DNA of 64,000 bases from Lachnospiraceae bacterium NE2001 (GCA_900110635.1 FOEK01000005.1:124001-188000), one strand, 5' to 3'. Counted from the first letter of the stretch, positions 25,730-36,180 are shown. Notes: generated by a model not told the origin, from the sequence alone. Numbers and translations: made by a program.

Positions 25730-27446
25730 ATTATTAAAGTATTTAAATGAATATAAGCTGCGTGCAATTCTTGCACCTGTATTTAAAATGCTTGAGGCGT
25801 CCTTCGAACTGATGGTGCCTCTTGTTATGGTTAAGCTTATAGATCTTGGAATTGCAATGGATGATAAGAATGCGGTATATAAATATGGCGCCATTCTTTT
25901 GCTACTTACCTTTGTTGGTTATATATCATCTATAACTGCACAGTATTTTGCTGCTAGGTCTGCTATAGGTTTTGGTAGAGCCCTTAGATCAGATCTTTTC
26001 AGACATATTAATTCTCTGTCATATAGAGAGATAGATTCCCTTGGAAGCTCATCGCTTATTACAAGAATGACCAGTGATCTGGGACAGACGGTTACTGGTG
26101 TTAATATGTTTCTAAGACTGTTCCTGAGATCACCGTTCATTGTATTTGGTGCGGTTATTATGGCATTTACTGTGGATGCGTCTACAGCTACAGTGTTTGT
26201 TATTGTTCTGCCTCTTCTTATGATAGTGGTTTTTGTTATAACATTTGCCACCCTTCCTATGTATAAAAAGGTTCAGGATAAACTGGACAGAGTAACACTT
26301 CTTACAAGAGAAGGACTTATAGGAATCAGGGTTATCAGGGCATTTAACAGGCAGGAGATTGAAGAAGAGGATTATAGAGCGGCGAGTGTAGATCTTATGA
26401 AACAGCAGCTTCTGGTTGGCCGTATATCCTCGCTGATGAATCCTGTAACATATTTAATAGTCAACCTGGGTATTGCAGCACTTATATATGCGGGTGCTGT
26501 AAGAGTTGAATCAGGACTTCTTACACAGGGACAGATTGTTGCTCTTGTTAATTATATGTCTCAGATACTTATTGAACTCGTGAAGCTGGCAAATCTTATT
26601 ATCACTCTGACAAAGGGTATAGCAAGTGCCAGAAGAATCAGCGATATTATGGATATAAAGAGTTCTCTGGAGTATGGTGAGACAAATGATATGGACAGTG
26701 ATGTTACTATTACTTTTGATCATGTATCCATGAGTTATAGCGGCTCAAAGAAACATGCCATATCAGATGTATCATTTACTGCTCGTACTGGACAGACCAT
26801 AGGAATTATAGGTGGTACAGGTTCTGGTAAAACCTCTCTGGTAAATCTTATATCCAGATTTTATGATGCGGATGAAGGATCTATTACTATAAATGATATT
26901 GATATCAGGGATTATACAAAGGAAACTATAAGAGGTGCTGTTGGAATAGTTCCGCAGCAGTCTGTTCTCTTTAAAGGTACTATTGCAGATAATCTAAGAA
27001 TGGCTGATGAATCTGCGACAGAAGAAACTCTTAGATGGGCTATAGACAGATCCCAATCTAAGGAATTTGTTGATAAGAAGCCGGATGGTATTAACTCTCT
27101 TGTGCTTCAAGGGGGAAAGAATCTCTCTGGAGGTCAGAGACAGCGACTTTGTATAGCCAGAGCACTTGTTAAGAAGCCGAGAATTCTTATTCTCGATGAC
27201 AGTTCTTCGGCTCTGGATTTTGCTACAGAGGCTAAGCTTAAAAGGTCTCTTGCTGAAGAACGATTTGGCAGGATAACTTTTATCGTTTCTCAACGTCCAT
27301 CCTCAGTAATGGATGCTGACCAGATTCTTGTGCTAGATGATGGTGAGGTTGTGGCTCAGGGTCGTCATAATGAGCTGTATAGAACCTGCGAACTATACAG
27401 AGAGATATATCATACGCAGTTTAAGGATAGGGGGGTGGCGTCATGA
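25722..27446 (+). CDS. ABC exporter half-transporter, subunit 1 (degenerate catalytic site)
   Basis: A 574-residue half-transporter: six predicted membrane helices (to about residue 300) then an ATPase domain with Walker A GGTGSGKTS, Q-loop GIVPQQS, canonical signature LSGGQRQR and Walker B RILILDDSSSALD. The catalytic Glu after Walker B is Asp, and the H-loop His is Gln (IVSQRPSS). This pattern marks the degenerate partner of heterodimeric exporters such as TM287/288 or BmrCD. The stop overlaps the next start by four bases. Substrate (drug, lipid or peptide) unknown. Confidence 0.93.
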   Translation: MIKLLKYLNEYKLRAILAPVFKMLEASFELMVPLVMVKLIDLGIAMDDKNAVYKYGAILLLLTFVGYISSITAQYFAARSAIGFGRALRSDLFRHINSLSYREIDSLGSSSLITRMTSDLGQTVTGVNMFLRLFLRSPFIVFGAVIMAFTVDASTATVFVIVLPLLMIVVFVITFATLPMYKKVQDKLDRVTLLTREGLIGIRVIRAFNRQEIEEEDYRAASVDLMKQQLLVGRISSLMNPVTYLIVNLGIAALIYAGAVRVESGLLTQGQIVALVNYMSQILIELVKLANLIITLTKGIASARRISDIMDIKSSLEYGETNDMDSDVTITFDHVSMSYSGSKKHAISDVSFTARTGQTIGIIGGTGSGKTSLVNLISRFYDADEGSITINDIDIRDYTKETIRGAVGIVPQQSVLFKGTIADNLRMADESATEETLRWAIDRSQSKEFVDKKPDGINSLVLQGGKNLSGGQRQRLCIARALVKKPRILILDDSSSALDFATEAKLKRSLAEERFGRITFIVSQRPSSVMDADQILVLDDGEVVAQGRHNELYRTCELYREIYHTQFKDRGVAS

Positions 27447-29173
27447 AAGATGTGGCAAAGCTTCTCAAGGTATTAAAGCCATATATTCCATTTATGATAC
27501 TGTCACTTATCGCGTCTGCTGTAACAGTAGGTATGCAGCTTTATTCGCCAATCCTTTCGGGACGCGCTATTGACTGCATTATTGGAAAAGGAAATGTTCT
27601 CACAGCCAGGCTGACCACCATAATGACTCGATTTATTTTAGTTGTTATTATCTCAATCATTTTCCAGTGGATTATGAATATGATAAATAATGCTGTGGTT
27701 TATAGAGTGGTAAGAGATCTTAGAACACGTATATATGAGCATATAAATAAACTGCCTGTATCATACGTTGATTCACATGAATACGGTGATATAGTATCCC
27801 GTACCCTTAATGATGTTGACAGATTATCAGATGGTATGCTGCTAGGCTTTTCGCAGCTGTTTACTGGAGTTATAACCATACTTGGAACCATATTCTTTAT
27901 GTTTCGTACCAGTGCTATTGTAGCTCTTGTTGTAATTATCCTTACGCCGCTTTCACTTTTGGTGGCTGGATTTATTACAAAGAAAACCTACAATATGTTC
28001 AAACTGCAGTCTGAACAAAGATCAGATATGACCTCACTGGTAAATGAGATGGTGGGAAATGAGAAGACTGTTCAGTCACTTCTCTATGAGGAAAGGGCGG
28101 CAGAAACATTTGACAAGGTAAATAATGAACTTTCTGATGCGGAGTTTAGAGCAACCTTCTTCTCATCACTTACCAATCCTTCCACAAGATTGATCAACAA
28201 TATAGTATATGCAGGAGTTGCAATAGTTGGAGCTATAATAGTTATATCTGGCAGCATTACTGTTGGCCAGCTTACCTGTCTTCTGGGCTATGCTACACAG
28301 TTTGCAAAGCCATTTAACGAGATATCAGGTGTTATGACTGAGTTATCTGCAGCTATTGCCAGTGTATCCAGAGTGTTTGAGCTTCTTGAGGAAGAACCAG
28401 AATCAGATGACACAGAACTGGATGAGCTGATTGAAATTGATGGAGATATAGTGCTTTCAGATATCAGCTTTTCATACGATAAGACTAAGAAACTGATAGA
28501 TCATCTGTCACTTTCTGTTAAACCAGGACAGAAGATTGCGATTGTAGGTCCTACAGGTAGTGGTAAGAGTACTCTTATAAATCTGTTGATGAGATTTTAT
28601 GATGTGGATAAGGGTGATATTAGAATAGATAATCAGGATATATATGAGGTGACCAGGAAGAGTCTCAGACATGAGTTTGGTATGGTTCTTCAGGAAACCT
28701 GGCTTAAATCTGGTACCATAAGAGATAATATAGCTTATGGATATCCGGAGGCGACTGATGAAGAAGTTGAGAAAGCGGCCCGACTTACTCACGCTGACAG
28801 ATTTATAACCAAGCTGGCAGATGGGTATGATACTGTTCTTGCAGAGGATGGAGGTAATCTGTCAGCTGGCCAGAAACAGCTGCTCTGTATTACTCGTGTT
28901 ATGCTTCATATACCACCTATGCTTATTTTGGATGAAGCAACATCATCTATAGATACAAGAACTGAGCAAAGGGTTCAGAGGTCATTTGACAAGATGATGC
29001 GTGGACGTACCAGTTTTGTGGTGGCCCACAGACTTTCAACTATCAGAGAGGCTGATATCATACTTGTTATGAATGATGGTGCTGTGATAGAACAGGGCAG
29101 TCATGCTGAACTGATTGCAAGAAGAGGTTTCTACTATAACCTCTATAATAGCCAGTTTGCAAACAATGTATAG
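27443..29173 (+). CDS. ABC exporter half-transporter, subunit 2 (catalytic site intact)
   Basis: A 576-residue half-transporter with the same layout as its neighbour. The ATPase domain has Walker A GPTGSGKST, Q-loop GMVLQETWL, Walker B MLILDEATSSID with the catalytic Glu, and H-loop VVAHRLSTI, but an altered signature LSAGQKQL. With subunit 1 this leaves one competent ATP site (this Walker motifs plus the partner's LSGGQ) and one degenerate site. The ATG overlaps the TGA of subunit 1, indicating coupled equimolar translation. It is the last gene of the operon. Confidence 0.93.
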   Translation: MKDVAKLLKVLKPYIPFMILSLIASAVTVGMQLYSPILSGRAIDCIIGKGNVLTARLTTIMTRFILVVIISIIFQWIMNMINNAVVYRVVRDLRTRIYEHINKLPVSYVDSHEYGDIVSRTLNDVDRLSDGMLLGFSQLFTGVITILGTIFFMFRTSAIVALVVIILTPLSLLVAGFITKKTYNMFKLQSEQRSDMTSLVNEMVGNEKTVQSLLYEERAAETFDKVNNELSDAEFRATFFSSLTNPSTRLINNIVYAGVAIVGAIIVISGSITVGQLTCLLGYATQFAKPFNEISGVMTELSAAIASVSRVFELLEEEPESDDTELDELIEIDGDIVLSDISFSYDKTKKLIDHLSLSVKPGQKIAIVGPTGSGKSTLINLLMRFYDVDKGDIRIDNQDIYEVTRKSLRHEFGMVLQETWLKSGTIRDNIAYGYPEATDEEVEKAARLTHADRFITKLADGYDTVLAEDGGNLSAGQKQLLCITRVMLHIPPMLILDEATSSIDTRTEQRVQRSFDKMMRGRTSFVVAHRLSTIREADIILVMNDGAVIEQGSHAELIARRGFYYNLYNSQFANNV

Positions 29174-29186
29174 TATGTAGTATAAT
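29157..29186 (+). promoter_or_regulatory. Putative argD promoter
   Basis: TTGCAA (29157-29162), 18 bases, TATAAT (29181-29186), overlapping the end of the ABC gene. Confidence 0.6.
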
Positions 29187-29259
29187 CTAGTTTTAGATTG
29201 TAGATTTTATGTTTTAACCACATAAAGTGGTGATACGATAGAAAAGTAAGGAGTTAGTT

Positions 29260-30462
29260 ATGAAGTTACAGGATTTTAATATGAATAAGGAACAGCTGGT
29301 TGAAACAGCTGAAAAGTATATGAATGAAACCTTTAAGAGGTATGATTTTATCTGTGATTCAGGTAAGGATGAGTATCTATATGATGAAAATGGTACTGAG
29401 TATCTTGATTTTCTCGGTGGCATTGCGGTTAATTCCATTGGTGGATGTAATCAGGCAGTAATAGATGCTATTAGAGACCAGTCTGAACAGCTTATCCATG
29501 CTTCAAACTATTTTTATACAGTACCACAGACCATGCTTGCAAAGCTTATATGTGAGACCATTGGGATGGACAAGATTCAGTTCCAGAACAGTGGTGCTGA
29601 AGCTAATGAAGCTATGATCAAGATGGCTCGTAAATATGGAAATGATATTTTTGGTGGTAAGCGCTATAAGATAGTTACTGCACTTAATTCATTTCACGGA
29701 AGAACTCTGGCAACGCTTTCAGCAACTGGCCAGCCGGGCAGTGCTATTCATAAAGGTTTTGAGCCTCTTGTAGATGGCTTTAAATATGCTGAGTATAATA
29801 ATCTTCAGTCCTTTGAGGAGGCAGCAACTGATGATGTAATAGCTATAATGATTGAGCCTATTGAGGCAGAGGGCGGAGTTTATCCTGCTACTCAGGAGTT
29901 TATTACAGGTCTCAGGGAACTTTGCGACAGAAAGGGTATGCTTCTTTTATTCGATGAGGTACAGACTGGCTGGGCTCGTACAGGAGAACTTATGTGCTTT
30001 ATGAATTATGGAGTAAAGCCTGATGCAGTGACTATGGCTAAGGCTATGGGTGGCGGTATGCCTATTGCTGCAATGTGTGCAACTAATGAAGCCATGATCC
30101 ATCTTAGTGCTGGTTCTCATGGAACAACATTTGGTGGTAATCCTGTATGCTGTGCTGCTTCATATGCTGCAGTTAGTGAGATTGTAAATAAGAATCTTAG
30201 TGGAAATGCTAAAGAGGTGGGAGAATACTTCATGGCAAAGCTGTCTGAACTGCCTCACGTAAAAGAGGTTCGTGGTAAGGGACTTCTTGTGGGTGTTGAG
30301 TTTGATAGCGATATAGCTGCTGATGTAAAGCATAACGCATTTGATAATAAACTACTTATGTCTGTAGTTAAACCGAATACTATTCGTATGGTACCTCCAC
30401 TTATTGTTACCAAGGAGGACTGTGACAAAGCTGTAAATATCATCAAAGAGAGTTTATCATAA
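29260..30462 (+). CDS. argD: Class III aminotransferase, probably acetylornithine aminotransferase
   Basis: PLP enzyme of 400 residues. It has YLDFLGGIAVNSIGG near residue 48, NSGAEANEAMIKMAR, the HGRTLATLSATGQ segment, FDEVQTGWARTG, and the PLP Lys in TMAKAMGGGMPIAA. The pattern fits ArgD, which makes N-acetylornithine in arginine synthesis; ornithine or 4-aminobutyrate aminotransferase are close alternatives. The only other arg gene in the window is argH at 54457. The start follows AAGGAGTTAGTT. It is 24 bases before the M18 peptidase. Confidence 0.82.
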   Translation: MKLQDFNMNKEQLVETAEKYMNETFKRYDFICDSGKDEYLYDENGTEYLDFLGGIAVNSIGGCNQAVIDAIRDQSEQLIHASNYFYTVPQTMLAKLICETIGMDKIQFQNSGAEANEAMIKMARKYGNDIFGGKRYKIVTALNSFHGRTLATLSATGQPGSAIHKGFEPLVDGFKYAEYNNLQSFEEAATDDVIAIMIEPIEAEGGVYPATQEFITGLRELCDRKGMLLLFDEVQTGWARTGELMCFMNYGVKPDAVTMAKAMGGGMPIAAMCATNEAMIHLSAGSHGTTFGGNPVCCAASYAAVSEIVNKNLSGNAKEVGEYFMAKLSELPHVKEVRGKGLLVGVEFDSDIAADVKHNAFDNKLLMSVVKPNTIRMVPPLIVTKEDCDKAVNIIKESLS

Positions 30463-30486
30463 ATAAACTTAAAGGAGAAAAAAGAA

Positions 30487-31887
30487 TTGGAACGAAAGAA
30501 TGCATGGAAGAGTTATTCGAAAAGTGATGTGAAGAAGTTGGAGGAGCTCTGTGAGGGATACAAGGATTATCTCTTCAAGGGTAAAACCGAAAGAGAAGGA
30601 ACAAAGTATATCATAGAAAAGGCAAAGGCTGCTGGTTACACTTCTTTAGATGAGGCTATTTCTAAGAAAAAGAAGCTGAAGGCTGGAGACAAGATATATG
30701 CTGTATGCATGGGCAAGACTGTTGCTCTCTTCAATATTGGAAAGAAAAACCTGGAAGATGGTATGAATATTCTTGGGGCACATCTTGATTCTCCAAGACT
30801 TGATGTAAAGCAGAATCCTTTATATGAGTCAAACGATCTCGCATATCTTGATACTCACTATTATGGAGGTATCAAGAAGTATCAGTGGGTTACACTTCCT
30901 CTTGCTATACATGGTGTAGTTGCTAAGACTGATGGTACAACAGTAGACATAGTTATTGGCGAGGATGATGATGATCCTGTATTCTGCGTTACAGATATTT
31001 TGATACATCTGGCTCAGGAACAGATGGGAAAGAAGGCAAATGTAGCTGTAGAAGGTGAGAATCTTGATCTCCTTATAGGTTCCCAGCCTCTTAAAATAAA
31101 GAGTTCTGATGCTGATAAGAACAAGAAGGATCTTGTTAAGCAGAAGGTACTGGAAATATTATCAGATAAATATGGCATGGCTGAAGAGGATTTCATATCA
31201 GCTGAGCTTGAGATAGTTCCAGCCGGAAAACCACGTGATATGGGACTTGATAAGTCTATGATCATTGCTTACGGACAGGATGATAAGGTATGTGCATATA
31301 CATCCCTTGTTGCACAGCTGGCGGTTAAGAATCCGGAGAAGACTTCCTGTACGCTTCTTGTAGATAAAGAGGAAATTGGTTCTGTTGGAGCGACGGGTAT
31401 GCAGTCCAAGTTCTTCGAGAACTGTGTTGCTGAGATACTTGAGCTGGCAGGATATAACAGTAACCTGTCTCTTAGAAGATGTCTTCAGAATTCGTCCATG
31501 CTTTCTTCAGACGTTAGTGCTGGTTATGATCCTCTATATGCAAGCTGTTTTGAGTCAAAGAATGCAGCATTCCTTGGAAGAGGTATGGTGTTTAATAAGT
31601 TTACAGGCGCCAGAGGAAAGTCTGGTTCTAATGATGCAAATGCTGAATATATTGGCAGACTTAGAGGAATACTTGAAAAGAATAAGGTGTTCTATCAGAC
31701 TGCAGAGCTTGGTAAGGTTGATGTAGGTGGTGGCGGAACCATCGCATATATACTCTCATTATATGGTATGGAGGTTATAGACTGTGGAGTTGCTGTACTG
31801 AATATGCACGCTCCTTGGGAGGTGACCTCTAAGGCTGATATCTTCGAGACAGAGAAGGGTTACGAGGCATTTCTTAAAGAAGCGTAG
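30487..31887 (+). CDS. M18-family metalloaminopeptidase
   Basis: A 466-residue dizinc aminopeptidase of the M18 (aspartyl aminopeptidase) family, removing N-terminal residues from peptides in the cytoplasm. Metal and catalytic segments are GAHLDSPRLD (near residue 98), LLVDKEEIGSVGATG and LNMHAPWEV. The TTG start follows AAAGGAGAAAAAAG. It appears co-transcribed with argD. The family often prefers acidic N-termini, but bacterial members vary. Confidence 0.92.
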   Translation: MERKNAWKSYSKSDVKKLEELCEGYKDYLFKGKTEREGTKYIIEKAKAAGYTSLDEAISKKKKLKAGDKIYAVCMGKTVALFNIGKKNLEDGMNILGAHLDSPRLDVKQNPLYESNDLAYLDTHYYGGIKKYQWVTLPLAIHGVVAKTDGTTVDIVIGEDDDDPVFCVTDILIHLAQEQMGKKANVAVEGENLDLLIGSQPLKIKSSDADKNKKDLVKQKVLEILSDKYGMAEEDFISAELEIVPAGKPRDMGLDKSMIIAYGQDDKVCAYTSLVAQLAVKNPEKTSCTLLVDKEEIGSVGATGMQSKFFENCVAEILELAGYNSNLSLRRCLQNSSMLSSDVSAGYDPLYASCFESKNAAFLGRGMVFNKFTGARGKSGSNDANAEYIGRLRGILEKNKVFYQTAELGKVDVGGGGTIAYILSLYGMEVIDCGVAVLNMHAPWEVTSKADIFETEKGYEAFLKEA

Positions 31888-31911
31888 ATATCGGGCAAAG
31901 TACCTTGAGTA

Positions 31912-34900
31912 ATGCTTATGAGACTTAGAAATAAATCCATCTTAATATTTGGGCTGATCATGGTATGTCTTTCGGCATACCTTTTTGGCGTTATTAATTC
32001 AAATGCCGATGATATATCTACTGGCTATAAGCAGACTCTGTACAATCAGGATAACGGACTTGGAAGCTCTGAGGTGAATTGCATCTATCAGTCAAAATCT
32101 GGCTATATCTGGGTTGGTACAGATGGTGGTCTATATAGATACAATGGAAATGAGTTTCGTCTTTTTAATCTGTGGAACACGGACAAGGCCGATGTGTATT
32201 ATATCAATTCCTTGTTCCAGGATTCCAAGGGTTCTCTTTGGGTTTCCACCAACAACTATGGTCTCTTCAGAATATCAGGAAGTGATATATATCATTTTTC
32301 TGATGAGTATTATAAGGGAGTGAAATGTGTCAACTCCGTTTGTGAAGCGCAGGATGGAACTATCTATGTTGCCACTGCCTATGGTGTATATACAGTAAGT
32401 CCTGATGGTGCTAATCTTGTAAGAAATGAAGAACTTGCTAAGCATAACGTTAAGGGTATCACGGCCTCTGAAAACAGAATCTATGGAATCTATAATGGTA
32501 ATACCATCTTTTCTATAGATGAAAATAATAATATAGTTGAGGTTTTATCTACTGATTACACCACAGAAGAAGTATCGACTATTTCTTATTTTGATGGTGT
32601 AGTTTATATAGGAACAACTGGAAATGATGTTCTTAACTTCTCAAATATTAGAAATATTAAAACCTGGTATTCGACCCGTGACGGTATTAATTCTATTTAT
32701 AAATATGGTAAGCGTATCTATATCTGTGCCGATAGTGGTATAGGTTATTTTCACGATGGTGATGCATTTACCGAAATCAATAACATAGCAGCAGATAACT
32801 ATATCTCCGATATGATCATCGACTATGAGGGCAATTTCTGGATAGCTTCTAGTAAGACTGGCCTTGTCTTTTTGTCTAAATCTAAGTTTTCTAATCTGAA
32901 CAAGAAATATAATGTGGCTTCAGGTCTTACCAACTGTGTATCTGTTTTTGATGGTTACACATATATTGGTACAGATGAGGGACTTTATATTCTTGACTCT
33001 GAGAATTCAACTGTTATAAATGAACTGACGGATTATTTAAATGGAGTATCTATTCGGGATATTATAAGAGATAAGAATGGAAATATCTGGCTGGCGACCT
33101 ACAGAAGATACGGCATTGTAAAGTATGCGCCAAATGGAAATATCACATCCTATAACAAGGCTTCCGGACTTCTCAGCAATATGATCAACTCCATATATGA
33201 GCTGAATAATGGAAATATAGCTATAGGTACCGAGGATGGAATCAGTATTATAAATAAGAGTGGTGTAGTAATCCAAAGCTATACCTATGAGAATGGACTT
33301 GAATCCACCAATATCATTTCACTCTATCAGAATGAGGATGGCCTTATATATGCTGGTTCTGATGGCGGTGGTCTCTATACTATTGATGGAGACGAAATAT
33401 CCAATTATACAGATGATGATGGTCTTAATTCAAATGTGGTGTCTGCCATTACCAAGGCTGATAATGGACTATGGATTGGTACTAACAATGGTCTGGCTTA
33501 TTACGATGGTACATTCCGTGCTATTAGTAATATAGATTTTTCCAACAATATATATAGCATCATCAAGGATGATGATAAGTACTATATAGTTGGTTCTAAG
33601 GGACTGATATATGCTACAGAGGATGAACTTCTTTCTACAGCTCCGCTGTCTGAAAGATATTATTCGGTTGGTGATGGACTGGGAAGCAGTATATCTATCA
33701 ATTCCAAGAATTTTATATATAGTAATGTTGTTTATCTATGTACAGCAGAAGGTGTTATGACTTATGATCTGTCAAATATTCAGATAAATGATGTGCCTCC
33801 GAAGGTTACTATCTCAGAAGTGGATGTGGACGGACATAAGTATTACTATGATGAACTGGAGGGCGGACTGGATATTCCTTCTGACACACAGAGACTTGAG
33901 ATATCATTTGCCGTACTCAGCTATACCAATAGAGAAAATATACAGGTTAAGTATCAGCTGGTTGGTTTTGATAATGAACCGGAGATTCTTACTACTACAG
34001 ATAATTTCCAGGCAATATATACTAACCTGGATGGTGGTGTTTATAACTTTGAACTGAGTGCTGTCAATGGCGATGGCATCAGCAGTGATGTCCCTATATC
34101 CTTTACAATCAATAAGGAGAAGGGCTTCTTTGAGCGTCAGGAGGTTCGCATCGGTCTTGTTGCTCTGATACTTCTTAATATACTGGCTATTGTATATATC
34201 ATTTTCAGATTGTGGAAGAATTTTATCGGAAAGAATCGCGAGCTGAATGCGCTGGTTAAGAAACACGAGGATGTCATAAAGGATAATACAGCCAAGACTG
34301 ACTACCTTGCAAATATGAGTAACGAGATAAAACTTCCGATAAATGCTATGATCAGCTCTGCCAACAGTATGCTGAAGGAGTCTGAAGCTGATGTAGAAAC
34401 TCAGGAAAAATTGATGGAGATCATTGATAAAGGTCACGATGTTATAGGCAAGGTTGATGAGACTATACTTCTTGCACGTCTTGAGTCTGGTTCTGAGCAA
34501 CCTGTAAATGAGCCATATTCGGTAACTACCCTTATCTGTGACATTTCAGATGGAATGATAAATAAGCTGTCGGAACAGCCAATCAAATTCCTGGTTGACC
34601 TGGGAGACAATATACCTGATATTCTTGTGGGCGACTTTGACAAGATAAAGACTGTTCTGGAGATTCTTCTTGATAATTCTATAAAGTATACGAAGGAGGG
34701 AACTATAACTCTGTCCATCGATTATTATGAATTATCTGGAAATGAAAGTAGTAACTCAAGGCTTATCTGCAGTGTATCTGATACGGGTATTGGTATCTCT
34801 GAAGAAAGACTTGAGCATATATTTGAGATTTATTATGTGGATGAGTCCAAGATGACTGGCACTAGTACAGGCAAGGGCGTAAGTATGTCAATTGCCAAAA

Positions 34901-36180
34901 AACTGGCGGATATTCTTGGCGGAGAGCTTGAGGTGGAGAGTACCTATGGTGCGGGGGCTACATTCACCTTCTCTGTTGAACAGTCAAAACCTGAGACGAC
35001 TGGTAGTGTAATACCATTAAATGATAATACAGTGGAGAGAGTATCGAGAGAAGAAGCAGAGAGAATGTGGGCTCCAGATCTCAGTATACTTCTGGTAGAT
35101 GATCAACCTCTAAGTCGTCAGGTTGCTGTGGATGTTATAAAATCCATGGAAATCAAATGTGATACAGCAGAGTCAGGAGTAGGTGCCATTGATATGGTTA
35201 TGACCAACCGATACGATATGGTACTTATGGATATTGCTATGCCTGTTATGAATGGTATAGATGCTCTGCGTGAGATAAGAGACCTGTCAGATGATTTCTA
35301 TCGTGAGCTGCCGGTTATCGCTATGAGCGAGGATGTTATCGGAAAGAATCGTCAGGATATAATTGATGAAGGCTTCTCTGATGTTATACTTAAGCCATTT
35401 GATATAACAGTTCTGGCTAGTCTAATTAATCGTTTTGCTGATAAAGAGAAGATAAAATATAAGACAAATGATGCAGCTCAGTATATTAGTGAATCCAGAT
35501 ACGGAGAGGGGCTTAAGACTCTTGAGGATTACCTGGATGTTGTTGGAGTGCTTGACCGAATTGGTGGCAATATTGAGGTGTATAACAAGATTCTTAGTAC
35601 CTTCTATAATCAGAACAAGGATGCAAAAGAAGAACTTAGAGCTAAGTTTAATACGGATTACAGAGGCTTCAGAAACAAGATTCACAGCATTAGAACTGGC
35701 TGTCAGAATATAGGTGCAGCTGATGCGGCAGAAATATCTCTTCGTATAGAGAATGCTCTCAACCTGGGTAATAAAACTTATGTAGAAAGTAATATAGGTC
35801 TTGTATATGACTGTCTAGCAGTAATAAATGATCTTATCGAGAATTATCTTGCCTTTGTTGATGATAATAAAGGAGTTACTGATAAGGAATATGCTGAAAA
35901 GCTTAGTAAGACTCGTGAGACTGAAGAGCTTAAGTCAGAGGAACAAAGGTCTGAAGGTCCTGTTATTATAGATATAGCAAAGCTTCGCGCTATGAAGGCG
36001 GCTCTTTTTGCTGAGGATATGGACCATGTTAGAATTATCCTTGATGATATAAGCACTAAACAATATGGTACTGAGGATCAGGAGTTTATTTCTGCTCTTC
36101 GTGATACGGTAGAAGGCGGTGATTTTATAGAGATTGACGACCTTCTTAATACATATATTGATCTTAAAGAAAATATATAA
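31912..36180 (+). CDS. Propeller-sensor hybrid histidine kinase with Asn in the H box, plus receiver and HPt domains
   Basis: A 1422-residue membrane sensor. Order: signal anchor (about 10-28); extracellular two-component-regulator propeller repeats (about 45-620, e.g. GYIWVGTDGGLYRYNG, GLWIGTNNGLAYYDG); Y_Y_Y domain (about 640-735); membrane helix (about 746-766); HisKA-like region; ATPase domain with DNSIKYT (921 onward), SDTGIGIS and TGKGVSMS; receiver with Asp1107 (LMDIAMPVMNG) and Lys1161; C-terminal HPt with His1258 (KIHSIRTGCQNIGA). In the HisKA H box, normally SHEI, residue 804 is Asn (NMSNEIKLPINAMI; codon AAC at 34321), so classical autophosphorylation seems lost. There is no DNA-binding domain. 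The start has a weak ribosome site. Ligand unknown; propellers of this type often sense glycans. Confidence 0.88.
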   Translation: MLMRLRNKSILIFGLIMVCLSAYLFGVINSNADDISTGYKQTLYNQDNGLGSSEVNCIYQSKSGYIWVGTDGGLYRYNGNEFRLFNLWNTDKADVYYINSLFQDSKGSLWVSTNNYGLFRISGSDIYHFSDEYYKGVKCVNSVCEAQDGTIYVATAYGVYTVSPDGANLVRNEELAKHNVKGITASENRIYGIYNGNTIFSIDENNNIVEVLSTDYTTEEVSTISYFDGVVYIGTTGNDVLNFSNIRNIKTWYSTRDGINSIYKYGKRIYICADSGIGYFHDGDAFTEINNIAADNYISDMIIDYEGNFWIASSKTGLVFLSKSKFSNLNKKYNVASGLTNCVSVFDGYTYIGTDEGLYILDSENSTVINELTDYLNGVSIRDIIRDKNGNIWLATYRRYGIVKYAPNGNITSYNKASGLLSNMINSIYELNNGNIAIGTEDGISIINKSGVVIQSYTYENGLESTNIISLYQNEDGLIYAGSDGGGLYTIDGDEISNYTDDDGLNSNVVSAITKADNGLWIGTNNGLAYYDGTFRAISNIDFSNNIYSIIKDDDKYYIVGSKGLIYATEDELLSTAPLSERYYSVGDGLGSSISINSKNFIYSNVVYLCTAEGVMTYDLSNIQINDVPPKVTISEVDVDGHKYYYDELEGGLDIPSDTQRLEISFAVLSYTNRENIQVKYQLVGFDNEPEILTTTDNFQAIYTNLDGGVYNFELSAVNGDGISSDVPISFTINKEKGFFERQEVRIGLVALILLNILAIVYIIFRLWKNFIGKNRELNALVKKHEDVIKDNTAKTDYLANMSNEIKLPINAMISSANSMLKESEADVETQEKLMEIIDKGHDVIGKVDETILLARLESGSEQPVNEPYSVTTLICDISDGMINKLSEQPIKFLVDLGDNIPDILVGDFDKIKTVLEILLDNSIKYTKEGTITLSIDYYELSGNESSNSRLICSVSDTGIGISEERLEHIFEIYYVDESKMTGTSTGKGVSMSIAKKLADILGGELEVESTYGAGATFTFSVEQSKPETTGSVIPLNDNTVERVSREEAERMWAPDLSILLVDDQPLSRQVAVDVIKSMEIKCDTAESGVGAIDMVMTNRYDMVLMDIAMPVMNGIDALREIRDLSDDFYRELPVIAMSEDVIGKNRQDIIDEGFSDVILKPFDITVLASLINRFADKEKIKYKTNDAAQYISESRYGEGLKTLEDYLDVVGVLDRIGGNIEVYNKILSTFYNQNKDAKEELRAKFNTDYRGFRNKIHSIRTGCQNIGAADAAEISLRIENALNLGNKTYVESNIGLVYDCLAVINDLIENYLAFVDDNKGVTDKEYAEKLSKTRETEELKSEEQRSEGPVIIDIAKLRAMKAALFAEDMDHVRIILDDISTKQYGTEDQEFISALRDTVEGGDFIEIDDLLNTYIDLKENI

